A stretch of 64,000 nt of DNA from Singulisphaera sp. GP187 (GTDB taxonomy: Bacteria; Planctomycetota; Planctomycetia; Isosphaerales; Isosphaeraceae), in NCBI RefSeq assembly GCF_900129635.1, contig NZ_FSRB01000001.1, positions 5,297,501-5,361,500 on the forward strand. The letters are read 5' to 3'. The notes beneath the pieces were generated by a model, which was given only the letters and a program-made list of their open reading frames with translations, made no database searches and was not told the origin of the DNA. Of this stretch, positions 36,150-43,812 are shown one piece after another (position 1 is the first letter of the stretch; each line of letters starts with the position of its first letter). A program made the translations under genes and the position numbers.

Positions 36150-36549
36150 GCACGGCTACTTGAAGCGTTTTGGCTTCCCTTAGTTCGTCGTCAACTCATC
36201 GGCAATTGAGCGAAAGCATCTGGTGACAAATCCCCTGAAATTGTCTCGCCCGCCGTTGGACTATCGGGGTGGCATTTCTTTTCTTCTCACCGAGGCGTAT
36301 CGAGCCCGGGAAGATCCTGCTTCCAAGCTTACCTGAACAGCCGTGTCTGACTTTCGGTGGTTTACCATTCTAAGTGGAAGCATTCCACAAGAGTCGAAAC
36401 GAAGCAGAAGCATTTCACCGATACCAACCAATTATCCCCATTACATAACGGCTTAAAAAGGATGGGGTTTCTGATACGCCCCACCGGGCAGATGGCTCAC
36501 AGACGCCGGCTCACACCTCCTCGGCCGCGTCCCCGAACCGGAGGAACTC
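36150..36549. other. Low-GC intergenic stretch
   Basis: Between the IS target repeat and the next gene the base composition is markedly lower than average. No gene, RNA or repeat could be supported. Confidence 0.4.
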
Positions 36550-36795
36550 TCAATATCGGCAGATCCACTGCCCCTCGATCGCGATCTTGTGGAGCTCGAG
36601 CCGCCAGAGCTGGCCTGGGCCGTGCTTGCTGGGGATCGACCCGGCCAGCCAGGCGACGTCGACGACCTGGCCGCGATCGTCGAGCACACCCATTCCCGGG
36701 GCGTCACCGCGCATGATCAGGCCATCGCGGGGGCCGTAGTTGGAGAAGAAGGGGCCGGGCGACTCCGGGGTGATTGGCTCGTCGTCAGCCGTCAT
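36550..36795 (-). CDS. Small hypothetical protein
   Basis: 81 residues: DDEPITPESPGPFFSNYGPR, DGLIMRGDAPGMGVLDDRGQ and VVDVAWLAGSIPSKHGPGQL. It looks like a compact beta domain of unknown family. The start ATG overlaps the 3' end of the upstream 41-codon gene by 11 bases, suggesting translational coupling, as there is no ribosome site of its own. Confidence 0.5.
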   Translation of the reverse strand: MTADDEPITPESPGPFFSNYGPRDGLIMRGDAPGMGVLDDRGQVVDVAWLAGSIPSKHGPGQLWRLELHKIAIEGQWICRY

Positions 36796-36910
36796 AGTCG
36801 ACCACTGCGATCCGGGCGTGCCTGGCAATTGGCCACTCCGTAGCGAACCCCACCGCCAGGATTGCCACGACCACCTTCATCCGCTGGGTCGTGAGGCGAG
36901 GGAGTCGCAT
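36785..36910 (-). CDS. Short membrane-segment protein, overlapping next gene
   Basis: A 41-residue frame: a basic start RLPRLTTQRMKVVVAILAVG then a short hydrophobic stretch and RIAVVDYDG. The beginning (R...RLT..RM.V.VAILAVG) matches the N-terminal anchor seen in many planctomycete LRR and hypothetical proteins, including the LRR protein here. It may be a truncated member of that group. Confidence 0.4.
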   Translation of the reverse strand: MRLPRLTTQRMKVVVAILAVGFATEWPIARHARIAVVDYDG

Positions 36911-36966
36911 GGTGGTCCCCGGGCATGGCAAACAATTTTACCAAGAGGTTGCATTTATCTAGTACT

Positions 36967-37001
36967 ACGGTATGATACCGTTCGGCGGCCGTGGATACCG
37001 T
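36967..37001. promoter_or_regulatory. Candidate HicAB operator
   Basis: ACGGTATGATACCGT (36967-36981) is a perfect 7-bp dyad around one base, and the half-site GATACCGT recurs at 36994-37001. The sites sit upstream of hicA and in the gap to the divergent small gene. HicB-type repressors bind dyads in this place; binding here is inferred. Confidence 0.45.
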
Positions 37002-37045
37002 CAATAAATAAAGTGGGAGTTAGGCGGACACAGAGAGCTTATAAG

Positions 37046-37073
37046 GGAGAGTTGGGCATGGAGAGTTGGGCAT
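37046..37073 (+). repeat. 14-bp tandem duplication over the hicA ribosome site
   Basis: GGAGAGTTGGGCAT occurs twice in a row (37046-37059, 37060-37073). Each copy holds a GGAGAG ribosome site. The first copy creates a five-codon frame from ATG 37058 whose TAA overlaps the hicA ATG. Confidence 0.7.
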
Positions 37074-37074
37074 A

Positions 37075-37341
37075 ATGAACCGGAAACATAAAAAAACGCT
37101 TGCGGTGATATTTGCTGATCCGTTACGCCTCAATATTTCATGGAAAGCCGTCGAATCGCTTCTGATTGGCCTCGGGGCTGTGATTACGGAACGCAAAGGT
37201 TCGCGCATCTTGGTTGAACTGAATGGCGTCTCGGCAACTTTCCATCGCCCCCATCCGCAAAAGGAAACAAAACATTACGTCGTGCAGCATCTTCGCGATT
37301 TCCTGCGAGATGCGGACATCGACGTGACGGACGACGGCTAG
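37075..37341 (+). CDS. hicA: HicA family toxin
   Basis: 88 residues of HicA (YcfA-like) dsRBD type: LAVIFADPLRLNISWKAVES, LLIGLGAVITERKGSRILVE and SATFHRPHPQKETKHYVVQH. Family members are mRNA interferases neutralised by HicB. The usual catalytic His in the GSH motif is Arg here (KGSRILVE), although a His follows in FHRPHP. hicB begins 15 bases downstream. Confidence 0.88.
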   Translation: MNRKHKKTLAVIFADPLRLNISWKAVESLLIGLGAVITERKGSRILVELNGVSATFHRPHPQKETKHYVVQHLRDFLRDADIDVTDDG

Positions 37342-37355
37342 GAGCTAATCCAATT

Positions 37356-37859
37356 ATGATTGAGCACAGGGGTTATTCAGGTCTGTTGGAACTCAAAGTC
37401 GAGGATGGTGTGATCGCGGGCCGCATTCTCGGGATTCGCGACATTGTCACATTCGAGGGAGATACCGTTGCGGAAGCGGAAAACGCATTCCGTGATTCGG
37501 TTGACGATTACCTCGCGCTTTGCGAAGAGCGGGGTGTCGCACCCGAGAAGCCCTTTTCGGGCAAGTTCGTGCTGCGGATTCGCCCCGAACTCCATCGCGC
37601 CTTGGCCATCGCCGCCGAGTCGCAAGGCGTCAGCCTCAATTCGTTCGTTGAGGGGGCATTGACCCAGAAACTTCTCGCCGAGACATCGGGGTTGGCGGCA
37701 AACCCATGGCTTGCGCCGCCCCGGTTTTCGGACCAGGGTTTCTCGGCCAAGCCCGCCAAGACGGCCCAGGTGGGGACGACAAAAGCGAAATCAAAATCAT
37801 CGGTGCCGAAGGGCAAGCCGAGGAAGTCGGCCGGCACCTCAAAAGTTGGTGGGAAGTAG
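37356..37859 (+). CDS. hicB: HicB family antitoxin with basic C-terminal tail
   Basis: 167 residues. The N-terminal partial RNase H-like domain is YSGLLELKVEDGVIAGRILG, AEAENAFRDSVDDYLALCEE. Then a ribbon-helix-helix DNA-binding segment FVLRIRPELHRALAIAAESQ, GVSLNSFVEGALTQKLL. The last 50 residues are a Lys/Ser/Pro-rich tail (KTAQVGTTKAKSKSSVPKGK), not typical of HicB. It should bind HicA and repress the pair. Confidence 0.88.
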   Translation: MIEHRGYSGLLELKVEDGVIAGRILGIRDIVTFEGDTVAEAENAFRDSVDDYLALCEERGVAPEKPFSGKFVLRIRPELHRALAIAAESQGVSLNSFVEGALTQKLLAETSGLAANPWLAPPRFSDQGFSAKPAKTAQVGTTKAKSKSSVPKGKPRKSAGTSKVGGK

Positions 37860-37893
37860 CAAGAATCCCACCAACTCGGCCGCTTGCCTGCGT

Positions 37894-38115
37894 CTACGCC
37901 GCGTCTTGCGCTTTGGCGCTCAGCTCGCCCTTGACGACGTGGAGCACCTCGCGAAGCATCTCTGCCAGGCCCTTGAACCCGCCGGCCCGCTTCGGCTCGA
38001 CGCTGATCTTGCCGCTGGCGAGCCGGAACGTGCGCGGCATTGGCTGCCCCCCCCAGCCCTTCTGGGGCGACTTGGCGACGCGTTGCACGTGCTCGACCGC
38101 CTCGGCCCAACTCAA
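37894..38115 (-). CDS. Small hypothetical protein
   Basis: 73 residues from TTG 38115 with AGGGCAGG upstream: SWAEAVEHVQRVAKSPQKGW, RTFRLASGKISVEPKRAGGF, KGLAEMLREVLHVVKGELSA. It looks like a short helical/beta protein of unknown family and ends convergent with hicB. Confidence 0.4.
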   Translation of the reverse strand: MSWAEAVEHVQRVAKSPQKGWGGQPMPRTFRLASGKISVEPKRAGGFKGLAEMLREVLHVVKGELSAKAQDAA

Positions 38116-38145
38116 GCCTGCCCTGGGAAGATCAAATTGGTCACT

Positions 38146-38325
38146 CCTAATATTTTGAAGTCGTTTTTTGCAATTTGGATAAGTCTACTCCTGTGACACT
38201 CTTCTCTCATCCGCGTCGCAACGGTGTCCTTGAGGCAGGAGCTTTAGGAATATCCTGATTTTGCCCAGGTAACGTCGATATTGACGAATATCCCTGTTTC
38301 GCCCCTCCAGCACGTCCGGCCTGGC
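38146..38325 (+). repeat. Dispersed repeat copy 2 (uninterrupted)
   Basis: This copy matches 34170-34314 joined to 36114-36150. At the IS site it reads GACGAATATCCCTGTTTCGC, equivalent to the target with one AATGTCC copy, so it represents the empty site. Immediately downstream begins a partial copy of the TolC gene end. Confidence 0.75.
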
Positions 38326-38334
38326 GAGCACCCT

Positions 38335-38583
38335 CTAAGGTTCAGGTCGACCCCCTGGAACAGCTTTTCGAGGCCAACCAGGCTGACCTGACCAAACGGC
38401 TCCAGGCCCGCCAGCGCTTGATCCAGCTCGAGAACGCCCAACTCGACGCCCTCTGGCAGGCTACCCAGTCCCAGGCCGACCTTCTGACGGCCCTGGGCGC
38501 TCCGTCGTTGCTCGCCGCGATGAACGGGCCGGGACCAGGCCCAGACGCCGGCCCGCGATCGCCGACTCCCAATGGGAACTGAT
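38335..38583 (+). pseudogene. Duplicated 3' end of the TolC family gene
   Basis: The stretch encodes VQVDPLEQLFEANQADLTKR, LQARQRLIQLENAQLDALWQ and TALGAPSLLAAMNGPGPGP, nearly identical to residues at the end of the protein encoded at 30920-32401. No start, no 5' part. It sits directly after repeat copy 2. The frame ends at TGA 38581-38583. Confidence 0.85.
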
Positions 38584-38792
38584 GACACTGGGGCCGCTGA
38601 TTTTCCTCGGTTGCGACTTCACCGACGAAGGACGCGAGGTTTGCGGTCGGCTTTGCCGATCCTGTCAGTGAGGCTGACGGTTTGCGAATCGGGCGGAAGG
38701 AAGACCCTTGTGAGCGGCCGCCCGGCAGGCTAAGTTGCAACGACCCACGTTGGTCCCACCGTGTTGACACACACCCAAAGAGGAGAGACAAC

Positions 38793-39389
38793 ATGACACG
38801 CAAGAGCTTTGCTTTCGCCATCGCGACCGGCGCGGCCTTGGTCGCCTTGTGCGCGATCGGGTCGTGGGCCCAGCACGCCGAAGTGCCCGCCCTGGGGGGA
38901 GTCACGAAGGCCGTTGCCGTGCTGCACGCCACCAAGAAGGGGGGCGACGTTCATGGCAAGATCAGCTTCACGCAGACTCCGAAGGGGATCCTGGTCGAAG
39001 GGACGATCGAAGGCCTGACTCCGGGCCTGCACGGCTTCCACGTCCATGAGTTCGGCGATTGCGGCTCGGATGACGCCATGTCCGCGGGCGGCCACTTCAA
39101 CCCCACGAACATGCCGCACGCCGGCCCGCATGCCGACAAGCGGCACGTGGGTGACCTCGGGAACATCGAGGCCAACGACAAGGGCGTGGCCAAGATCGAC
39201 CTCCACGACTCCGCGATCACCCTCTCCGGCGCCCACTCGATCATCGGCCGCGGCCTGATCGTGCACGCCAAGGCCGACGACCTCAAGTCCGCCCCCGCCG
39301 GCGCAGCCGGTGATCGCGTCGCCTGCGGCGTCATCGGTGTCGCCAAGGCCGCTGGGATGATGAGCGGCACCGCGCCCGCCAAGAAGTGA
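38793..39389 (+). CDS. sodC: Superoxide dismutase [Cu-Zn], exported
   Basis: 198 residues. A signal peptide (SFAFAIATGAALVALCAIGS) precedes the SOD fold: HGFHVHEFGDC with copper His residues, AGGHFNPTNMPHAGPH with zinc ligands, HVGDLGNIEAND and IIGRGLIVHAKADDLKS, with the disulphide Cys pair in GDC and VACGVIG. It dismutates superoxide outside the cytoplasm. AGGAGAGACAAC precedes ATG 38793. Confidence 0.95.
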   Translation: MTRKSFAFAIATGAALVALCAIGSWAQHAEVPALGGVTKAVAVLHATKKGGDVHGKISFTQTPKGILVEGTIEGLTPGLHGFHVHEFGDCGSDDAMSAGGHFNPTNMPHAGPHADKRHVGDLGNIEANDKGVAKIDLHDSAITLSGAHSIIGRGLIVHAKADDLKSAPAGAAGDRVACGVIGVAKAAGMMSGTAPAKK

Positions 39390-39685
39390 AGTCCCGATCG
39401 AAATGTTTGAATGATTGAAATTCCGTCCGCGTGCCCCTCGGTTCAAGGCGAAGCCACCAAGGGGAACGCGGACGTTTCCGTTGCCAGTCGCTCGGGAGGC
39501 TGAGGACGTCCCGATCCGAAGTGCTGTCGGCTTTTCTCACACCTCATTGCGGTTCACCTCCGATTGCTGAAGAATGGGCCTTGCGGCTCGCTCGGCGCGT
39601 GATCGCCGGGGCGGAGCCGTTCCCTTTCCTTGGATTTCAGTCCCATCGGTGCCCCCTCCACCAGGCCTGGGACGGAGACACATTC
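39390..39685. other. Intergenic region
   Basis: Open frames continue through this stretch into the next gene, but no signal or ribosome site supports an earlier start. Nothing recognised. Confidence 0.35.
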
Positions 39686-40627
39686 ATGAGTTGCGTTTAT
39701 GCGTTCCGCGTGATGGTCGGTCTGGCCGTTGCCCTGTCGGCGGTTGGGGGGGCCTCCGAAACTCGGGCGCAAGCCACCGGGAAAGACGAAGGGGGGGCCG
39801 GGCGGACCGAGAGCCTGGCCAGTCTGGCCCGCACCGTGGGAACAGGTCCTCAAGCCCCGATTACGATCCTGATGGCGCCCGCGGTCCAGCGGGAGTTGAA
39901 GCTGACCGATGCCCAGAAAACCAAGGTGTTCAGCCTCTCCGTCTCCGCGATGCAGAAACAGCGCGATCACTTTCAGACGCTGTTTCTCGGGGGAGGTGGT
40001 GAGGGGGCGATGAATCATCCCCAGGGGATGCTGGCGGCCCGTGACGGGATGCGCCGGGAGAACGATCAGGCGATCAGCCAGATTCTCGAGGAGAAGCAGA
40101 AGGAGCGGTTCAACCAGATCGTCCTTCGCACCGAGGGCCCGTTGGCCGTCGCTCGGCCGGACATCGCGGCCAAGCTCGGCCTGAAAGACACCCAGCGCCA
40201 GTATGTGCAGTCAATCATGACCCAGATGCAGCAGAACCAGTTCCTGTTGTTCGCGAGGATGCGCCAAGGGGCCGCCCTGGGCCAGGTGGGGCCCGGCCAG
40301 ATCGCCCAGCTCCGGGACATGATGGAGAAGGTTCGCGACGGCGCCGTTCAGCAGTTGAGCAAGGTCATCGACGCCAAGCAGAAGAATGCCTTCAACAAGA
40401 TGCTCGGCGAGCCCTTCGATCTCGCGAAGCTCGACCCCGGGGCAAGCCCGGAGCCCGAGGCCGTCCCCGGAACTTCGGCCGACGCCGCCTCGAAGCCGGC
40501 TCAAGACCCAGCGACTTCCGCTTCCGAGGCGAGCGATAAGGACGCGCCGACGGACGAGCCGGCCGCCAAGAGCTCCAGCCGCTCCGCCCGCAAGAAAGCG
40601 CGTCCCAAGGCGAAGACCAGCCAATAA
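39686..40627 (+). CDS. Secreted helical hypothetical protein
   Basis: 313 residues. The start MSCVYAFRVMVGLAVALSAV is a signal peptide. The body is mainly helical with LKLTDAQKTKVFSLSVSAMQ and a second AKLGLKDTQRQYVQSIMTQM, the L.LTD.Q...V pattern of Spy/CpxP-like or planctomycete LTXXQ-type periplasmic proteins. The last 75 residues are Ala/Ser/Pro/Lys-rich and disordered. Function unknown; a periplasmic chaperone-like role is possible. Confidence 0.65.
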   Translation: MSCVYAFRVMVGLAVALSAVGGASETRAQATGKDEGGAGRTESLASLARTVGTGPQAPITILMAPAVQRELKLTDAQKTKVFSLSVSAMQKQRDHFQTLFLGGGGEGAMNHPQGMLAARDGMRRENDQAISQILEEKQKERFNQIVLRTEGPLAVARPDIAAKLGLKDTQRQYVQSIMTQMQQNQFLLFARMRQGAALGQVGPGQIAQLRDMMEKVRDGAVQQLSKVIDAKQKNAFNKMLGEPFDLAKLDPGASPEPEAVPGTSADAASKPAQDPATSASEASDKDAPTDEPAAKSSSRSARKKARPKAKTSQ

Positions 40628-40795
40628 TCCGCCGAGCGTCGAACCGGACCCCTGCCCCTTGAAACGGGAGTCTGACACAATTAAGATCAGGGTCGATCAT
40701 GGCTGTAAAGCATGTGCGGATTCAAGAAGCCTAGAGAGACGGCCATTCTTGATCGATCCTATCCAGACTTCCCGTCAAATCGAGGGCGGATTGCC

Positions 40796-41431
40796 ATGGC
40801 AAGTGATGCCGTCGCCGACGTTGACCGCGTGGCGGAGCCGGCTCGCTGCCGAGAGTTCGTCCTCTCCGACGGGATGATCCTCATCGCTGGGACGGCCCTC
40901 TTCCTTTCGATGGGGAGTTACCTTTTCGCGTTTCTGATCGAGATGCTCGTCAGCCTGGGTCAAAAGGCTGCGGAGAACCGAGCTGAGTTCCTGTCCCATT
41001 GGCCGAGCTTTTGGAAAGCGATTCGATACAGCTTTGTCAATTCCCTCTCCTACTCCGTTCAAATTCTCGGAAATTTCCTCGTCAGTCTGATGTTCGCCTT
41101 TTTCATCCTTCGTTGGAAACGGCCTCGGCCTCCCTTGCGCCTGATGCTCCGGCAGCCGGGCACGGTCGCCGTGATCGCCGTGCTCTTCGGAGGGTTGTGG
41201 ATCGTTGGCTTCCTGGACTACCTGTTCTACCCCACGATCGATAATCGACTGGCGGTTTGTCTTGGAACCGGCGGCACTGTGACCGTGGCCTGGGCCGTCC
41301 TGGCCCTGAGCCGGCAATGGCAAGCTGAGCCGGGATGGATCGACCGGATGGGGCGAGGGCTCGGGGTGGCCGCGATCGTTTATATGATGCTTGGCATTCT
41401 CCAGCATGTGGTCATCCCGATGGTTTGGTGA
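40796..41431 (+). CDS. Hypothetical membrane protein
   Basis: 211 residues with about five hydrophobic helices (MILIAGTALFLSMGSYLFAF, SVQILGNFLVSLMFAFFILR, GTVAVIAVLFGGLWIVGFLD, TVTVAWAVLALS, GVAAIVYMMLGILQHVV). No family recognised. GAGG precedes ATG 40796. Confidence 0.65.
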   Translation: MASDAVADVDRVAEPARCREFVLSDGMILIAGTALFLSMGSYLFAFLIEMLVSLGQKAAENRAEFLSHWPSFWKAIRYSFVNSLSYSVQILGNFLVSLMFAFFILRWKRPRPPLRLMLRQPGTVAVIAVLFGGLWIVGFLDYLFYPTIDNRLAVCLGTGGTVTVAWAVLALSRQWQAEPGWIDRMGRGLGVAAIVYMMLGILQHVVIPMVW

Positions 41432-41737
41432 CGGCTTTCCCCCCGAGCCAGGCGTCTGCCCCTGAGTGATCATGGCGATCTTGATAGAGGGCCAAGTCTG
41501 GCACTCGCAATCGCTCCCCCCTTTGTTTCTCCCAATGGACGATGTTCGCGGCACCCAGCCGACGGACGATCCCCATCGGATCCGAGGTCGCCTCGTCGAG
41601 GAATGGCCTCCAATCGCGCTCCACTTCCCCCCAAGCCCGTACCCTCGCTGGTTGACACTCTCTGTCAGGCTGCCTACGATGGAGATGTTTTGTGCTCTGA
41701 TATTGCGCATTGCGGAACGGCTGAGAGGGAATGACGG
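41432..41737. other. Intergenic region before argH
   Basis: About 300 bases without a supportable gene. It should hold the argH promoter; no clear element was seen. Confidence 0.35.
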
Positions 41738-43120
41738 GTGGCCAGCAAACCTTGGGGCGGACGCTTTGGCGAGAAAACGGATCGTCGCGTCGAACAGTTC
41801 ACGGAATCGATCTCCTTTGATCGTCGGCTCTTCGAGCACGACATCAGGGCCTCGATCGCGCACGCCGAGATGCTGGCTCATGTTGGTTTGATCACTCACG
41901 ATGAGTGCCAGCAAATTGTGCGGGGTCTGTCGGATATCCGGGCTGAGATCGAGGCGGACCGGTTTGAGTTCGTGCTCGAACGTGAGGACGTGCATATGCA
42001 CGTTGAGGCCGCCTTGATCGATCGGCTCGGTGACGTGGGGCGCAAGCTGCACACGGCTCGGAGCCGCAACGACCAGGTCGCCACCGACGTCAAGCTCTGG
42101 GTTCGCGACGGCCTGGACCGGATCGGTGCCCGGCTGATCGACCTCCAGCGCGCCTTGGTGGACGCGGCCGAGCGGCACCGCGAGGTGATCTTGCCCGGCT
42201 ACACCCACCTCCAACGCGCCCAGCCGGTGCTCGCCCCCCATTATTTTCTCGCCTACGTCGAGAAGTTCGCCCGCGACCGCGACCGTCTGACCGACACTCG
42301 CCGCCGGCTCAACGTCTTGCCCCTGGGGGCCGCCGCGCTCGCCGGCACGACACTCCCGATCGACCGCGAGCATGTCGCCAAGGCGCTCGGGTTCGAGGGG
42401 GTGGCGGCCAACAGCATGGACGTTTCGAGTGACCGCGACTTTGCCCTGGAGTCGGTCTTCGACCTGACGATGATTGCCGAGCACCTGTCGGGCTGGGCTG
42501 AGGAGTGGGTCCTCTGGAGCACCCAGGAATTCTCGTTCCTGGCCTTGCCCGACGCGATCTGCACCGGCAGCAGCATCATGCCGCAGAAGAAGAACCCCGA
42601 CGTCCTCGAGCTGATCCGAGGGCGGACCGCCCGGGTCATCGGCGCACTCAACACCCTGCTCGTGCTGATCAAAGGGTTGCCCCTCGCCTACAACCGCGAC
42701 CTCCAAGAGGACAAGGAACCGATCTTCGACGCGTTCGACACGGTTGAGGCCTGCCTCGAGCTGGCGGCCGTCGTCGTCGCGGGCGCGACCCTCCGTGCCG
42801 ACCGGATCGCCGAACGGCTCGACGAGGGCTTCCTCGACGCCACCACGCTCATGGAATACCTGATCCGCGAAGGGGTTCCCCAGCGCACCGCGCACGAGGT
42901 CATCGGCCACCTGGTCAGTCTCTGCGAACAAAAAGGGTGCCGCCGCCTGGTCGACTTGCCCGATGATGAATTCACCAAGGCTCATCCCAACCTTGGACCC
43001 GGGGTCAAAAGCGTGCTGGGGGTCGCCAATGCCGTCAAGGCGTTCCGGTCCCACGGCTCGACCGCGCCCGACCAGGTCGAGAAGCAACTGGCCGCCTGGA
43101 AGGCTCGGCTCCTGGCTTGA
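41738..43120 (+). CDS. argH: Argininosuccinate lyase
   Basis: 460 residues, normal length. The start WGGRFGEKTDRRVEQFTESI, then EREDVHMHVEAALIDRLGDV, KLHTARSRNDQVATDVKLWV, PGYTHLQRAQPVL (catalytic His region) and the signature GSSIMPQKKNPDVLELIRG are all present. It splits argininosuccinate into arginine and fumarate, the last step of arginine synthesis. The start is GTG 41738. A lysA remnant follows directly. Confidence 0.97.
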   Translation: MASKPWGGRFGEKTDRRVEQFTESISFDRRLFEHDIRASIAHAEMLAHVGLITHDECQQIVRGLSDIRAEIEADRFEFVLEREDVHMHVEAALIDRLGDVGRKLHTARSRNDQVATDVKLWVRDGLDRIGARLIDLQRALVDAAERHREVILPGYTHLQRAQPVLAPHYFLAYVEKFARDRDRLTDTRRRLNVLPLGAAALAGTTLPIDREHVAKALGFEGVAANSMDVSSDRDFALESVFDLTMIAEHLSGWAEEWVLWSTQEFSFLALPDAICTGSSIMPQKKNPDVLELIRGRTARVIGALNTLLVLIKGLPLAYNRDLQEDKEPIFDAFDTVEACLELAAVVVAGATLRADRIAERLDEGFLDATTLMEYLIREGVPQRTAHEVIGHLVSLCEQKGCRRLVDLPDDEFTKAHPNLGPGVKSVLGVANAVKAFRSHGSTAPDQVEKQLAAWKARLLA

Positions 43121-43213
43121 TTTCCCGTCGGGCAGGCACGGCCGACCTGGCTTATCTTGAGGATTGGAAGAACGGGGCAGTCTATGCCTGTCCCGTAAAA
43201 TGTGGATAGGCTC

Positions 43214-43751
43214 ATGGATCACGTCCACTCCCATCAGGGCCGACTCGATTTTCCCGGGATTCCGGCCCTGGGATGCCGTCGGGCGATGGCGTCGGGGTGG
43301 GTGATCGCCGGCAACGCCGGCACCTTGGTCAGTCGTGTGTTATATACCAAGCAGTCGGGAGAGCAGCGGTTCCTGATTCGGGACGCCGCCCTGAATGACC
43401 TGATCCGGTCGGCACGCTTCCAATCGGCCCACCGGATCCGGCCCGTCACGGGGCCTGCCGGACTGCCCGCCTTTCCTGAAGACGACGAAGCCGCGATCGT
43501 TGGGGGCGAGCCCTGGGACGTGGTTGGCCGTCGACGCGAGCGGAGACTTCTTGGCCAAAGACCGTGCCCTGCCCCGGCTCGACCGGGACGATCTGCTGGC
43601 GACCGTCTCGGCGGGCGCCTTGGGCCTGGTCATGGCCGCCAACGACAACACGCGCCCCCGCGCTGCCGAGATCCTCGTCGATGGGTTGGACGGCCACCCG
43701 GTCCGCCGCCGCGAAACCGATGAGGGTCTGGTCCTTCAGGAGCGCCTGTGA
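43214..43751 (+). pseudogene. lysA: Diaminopimelate decarboxylase remnant
   Basis: ATG 43214 opens MDHVHSHQGRLDFPGIP, resembling a LysA N-terminus, but it runs straight into the C-terminal region WVIAGNAGTLVSRVLYTKQS, GEQRFLIRDAALNDLIRSAR, so some 260 central residues are gone, including the PLP lysine. Near 43510-43540 the frame shifts; the rest reads VDASGDFLAKDRALPRLDRD, then SAGALGLVMAANDNTRPRAA. The catalytic Cys of CESGD is Asp and the Tyr of AGAYGFVMASNYN is Leu. The gene is clearly non-functional. Confidence 0.8.
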
Positions 43752-43812
43752 ACTCGAACGTGTTGTGAACCCGACCGTCCCCGTTGACCCCGAGCAGAGC
43801 GGACTCGACCCC

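Noticed and set aside
41490..41520. TGGCAC string as a sigma-54 promoter
   Set aside because: The -12 TTGC part is missing at the right spacing; single TGGCAC strings are frequent in this GC-rich DNA.
43172..43197. 9-bp hairpin after argH as a terminator
   Set aside because: Stem includes a G/U pair and there is no T-tract on either strand.
40775..43234. 819-codon minus-strand frame
   Set aside because: Antisense to argH and its upstream neighbour; the plus-strand genes are certain.
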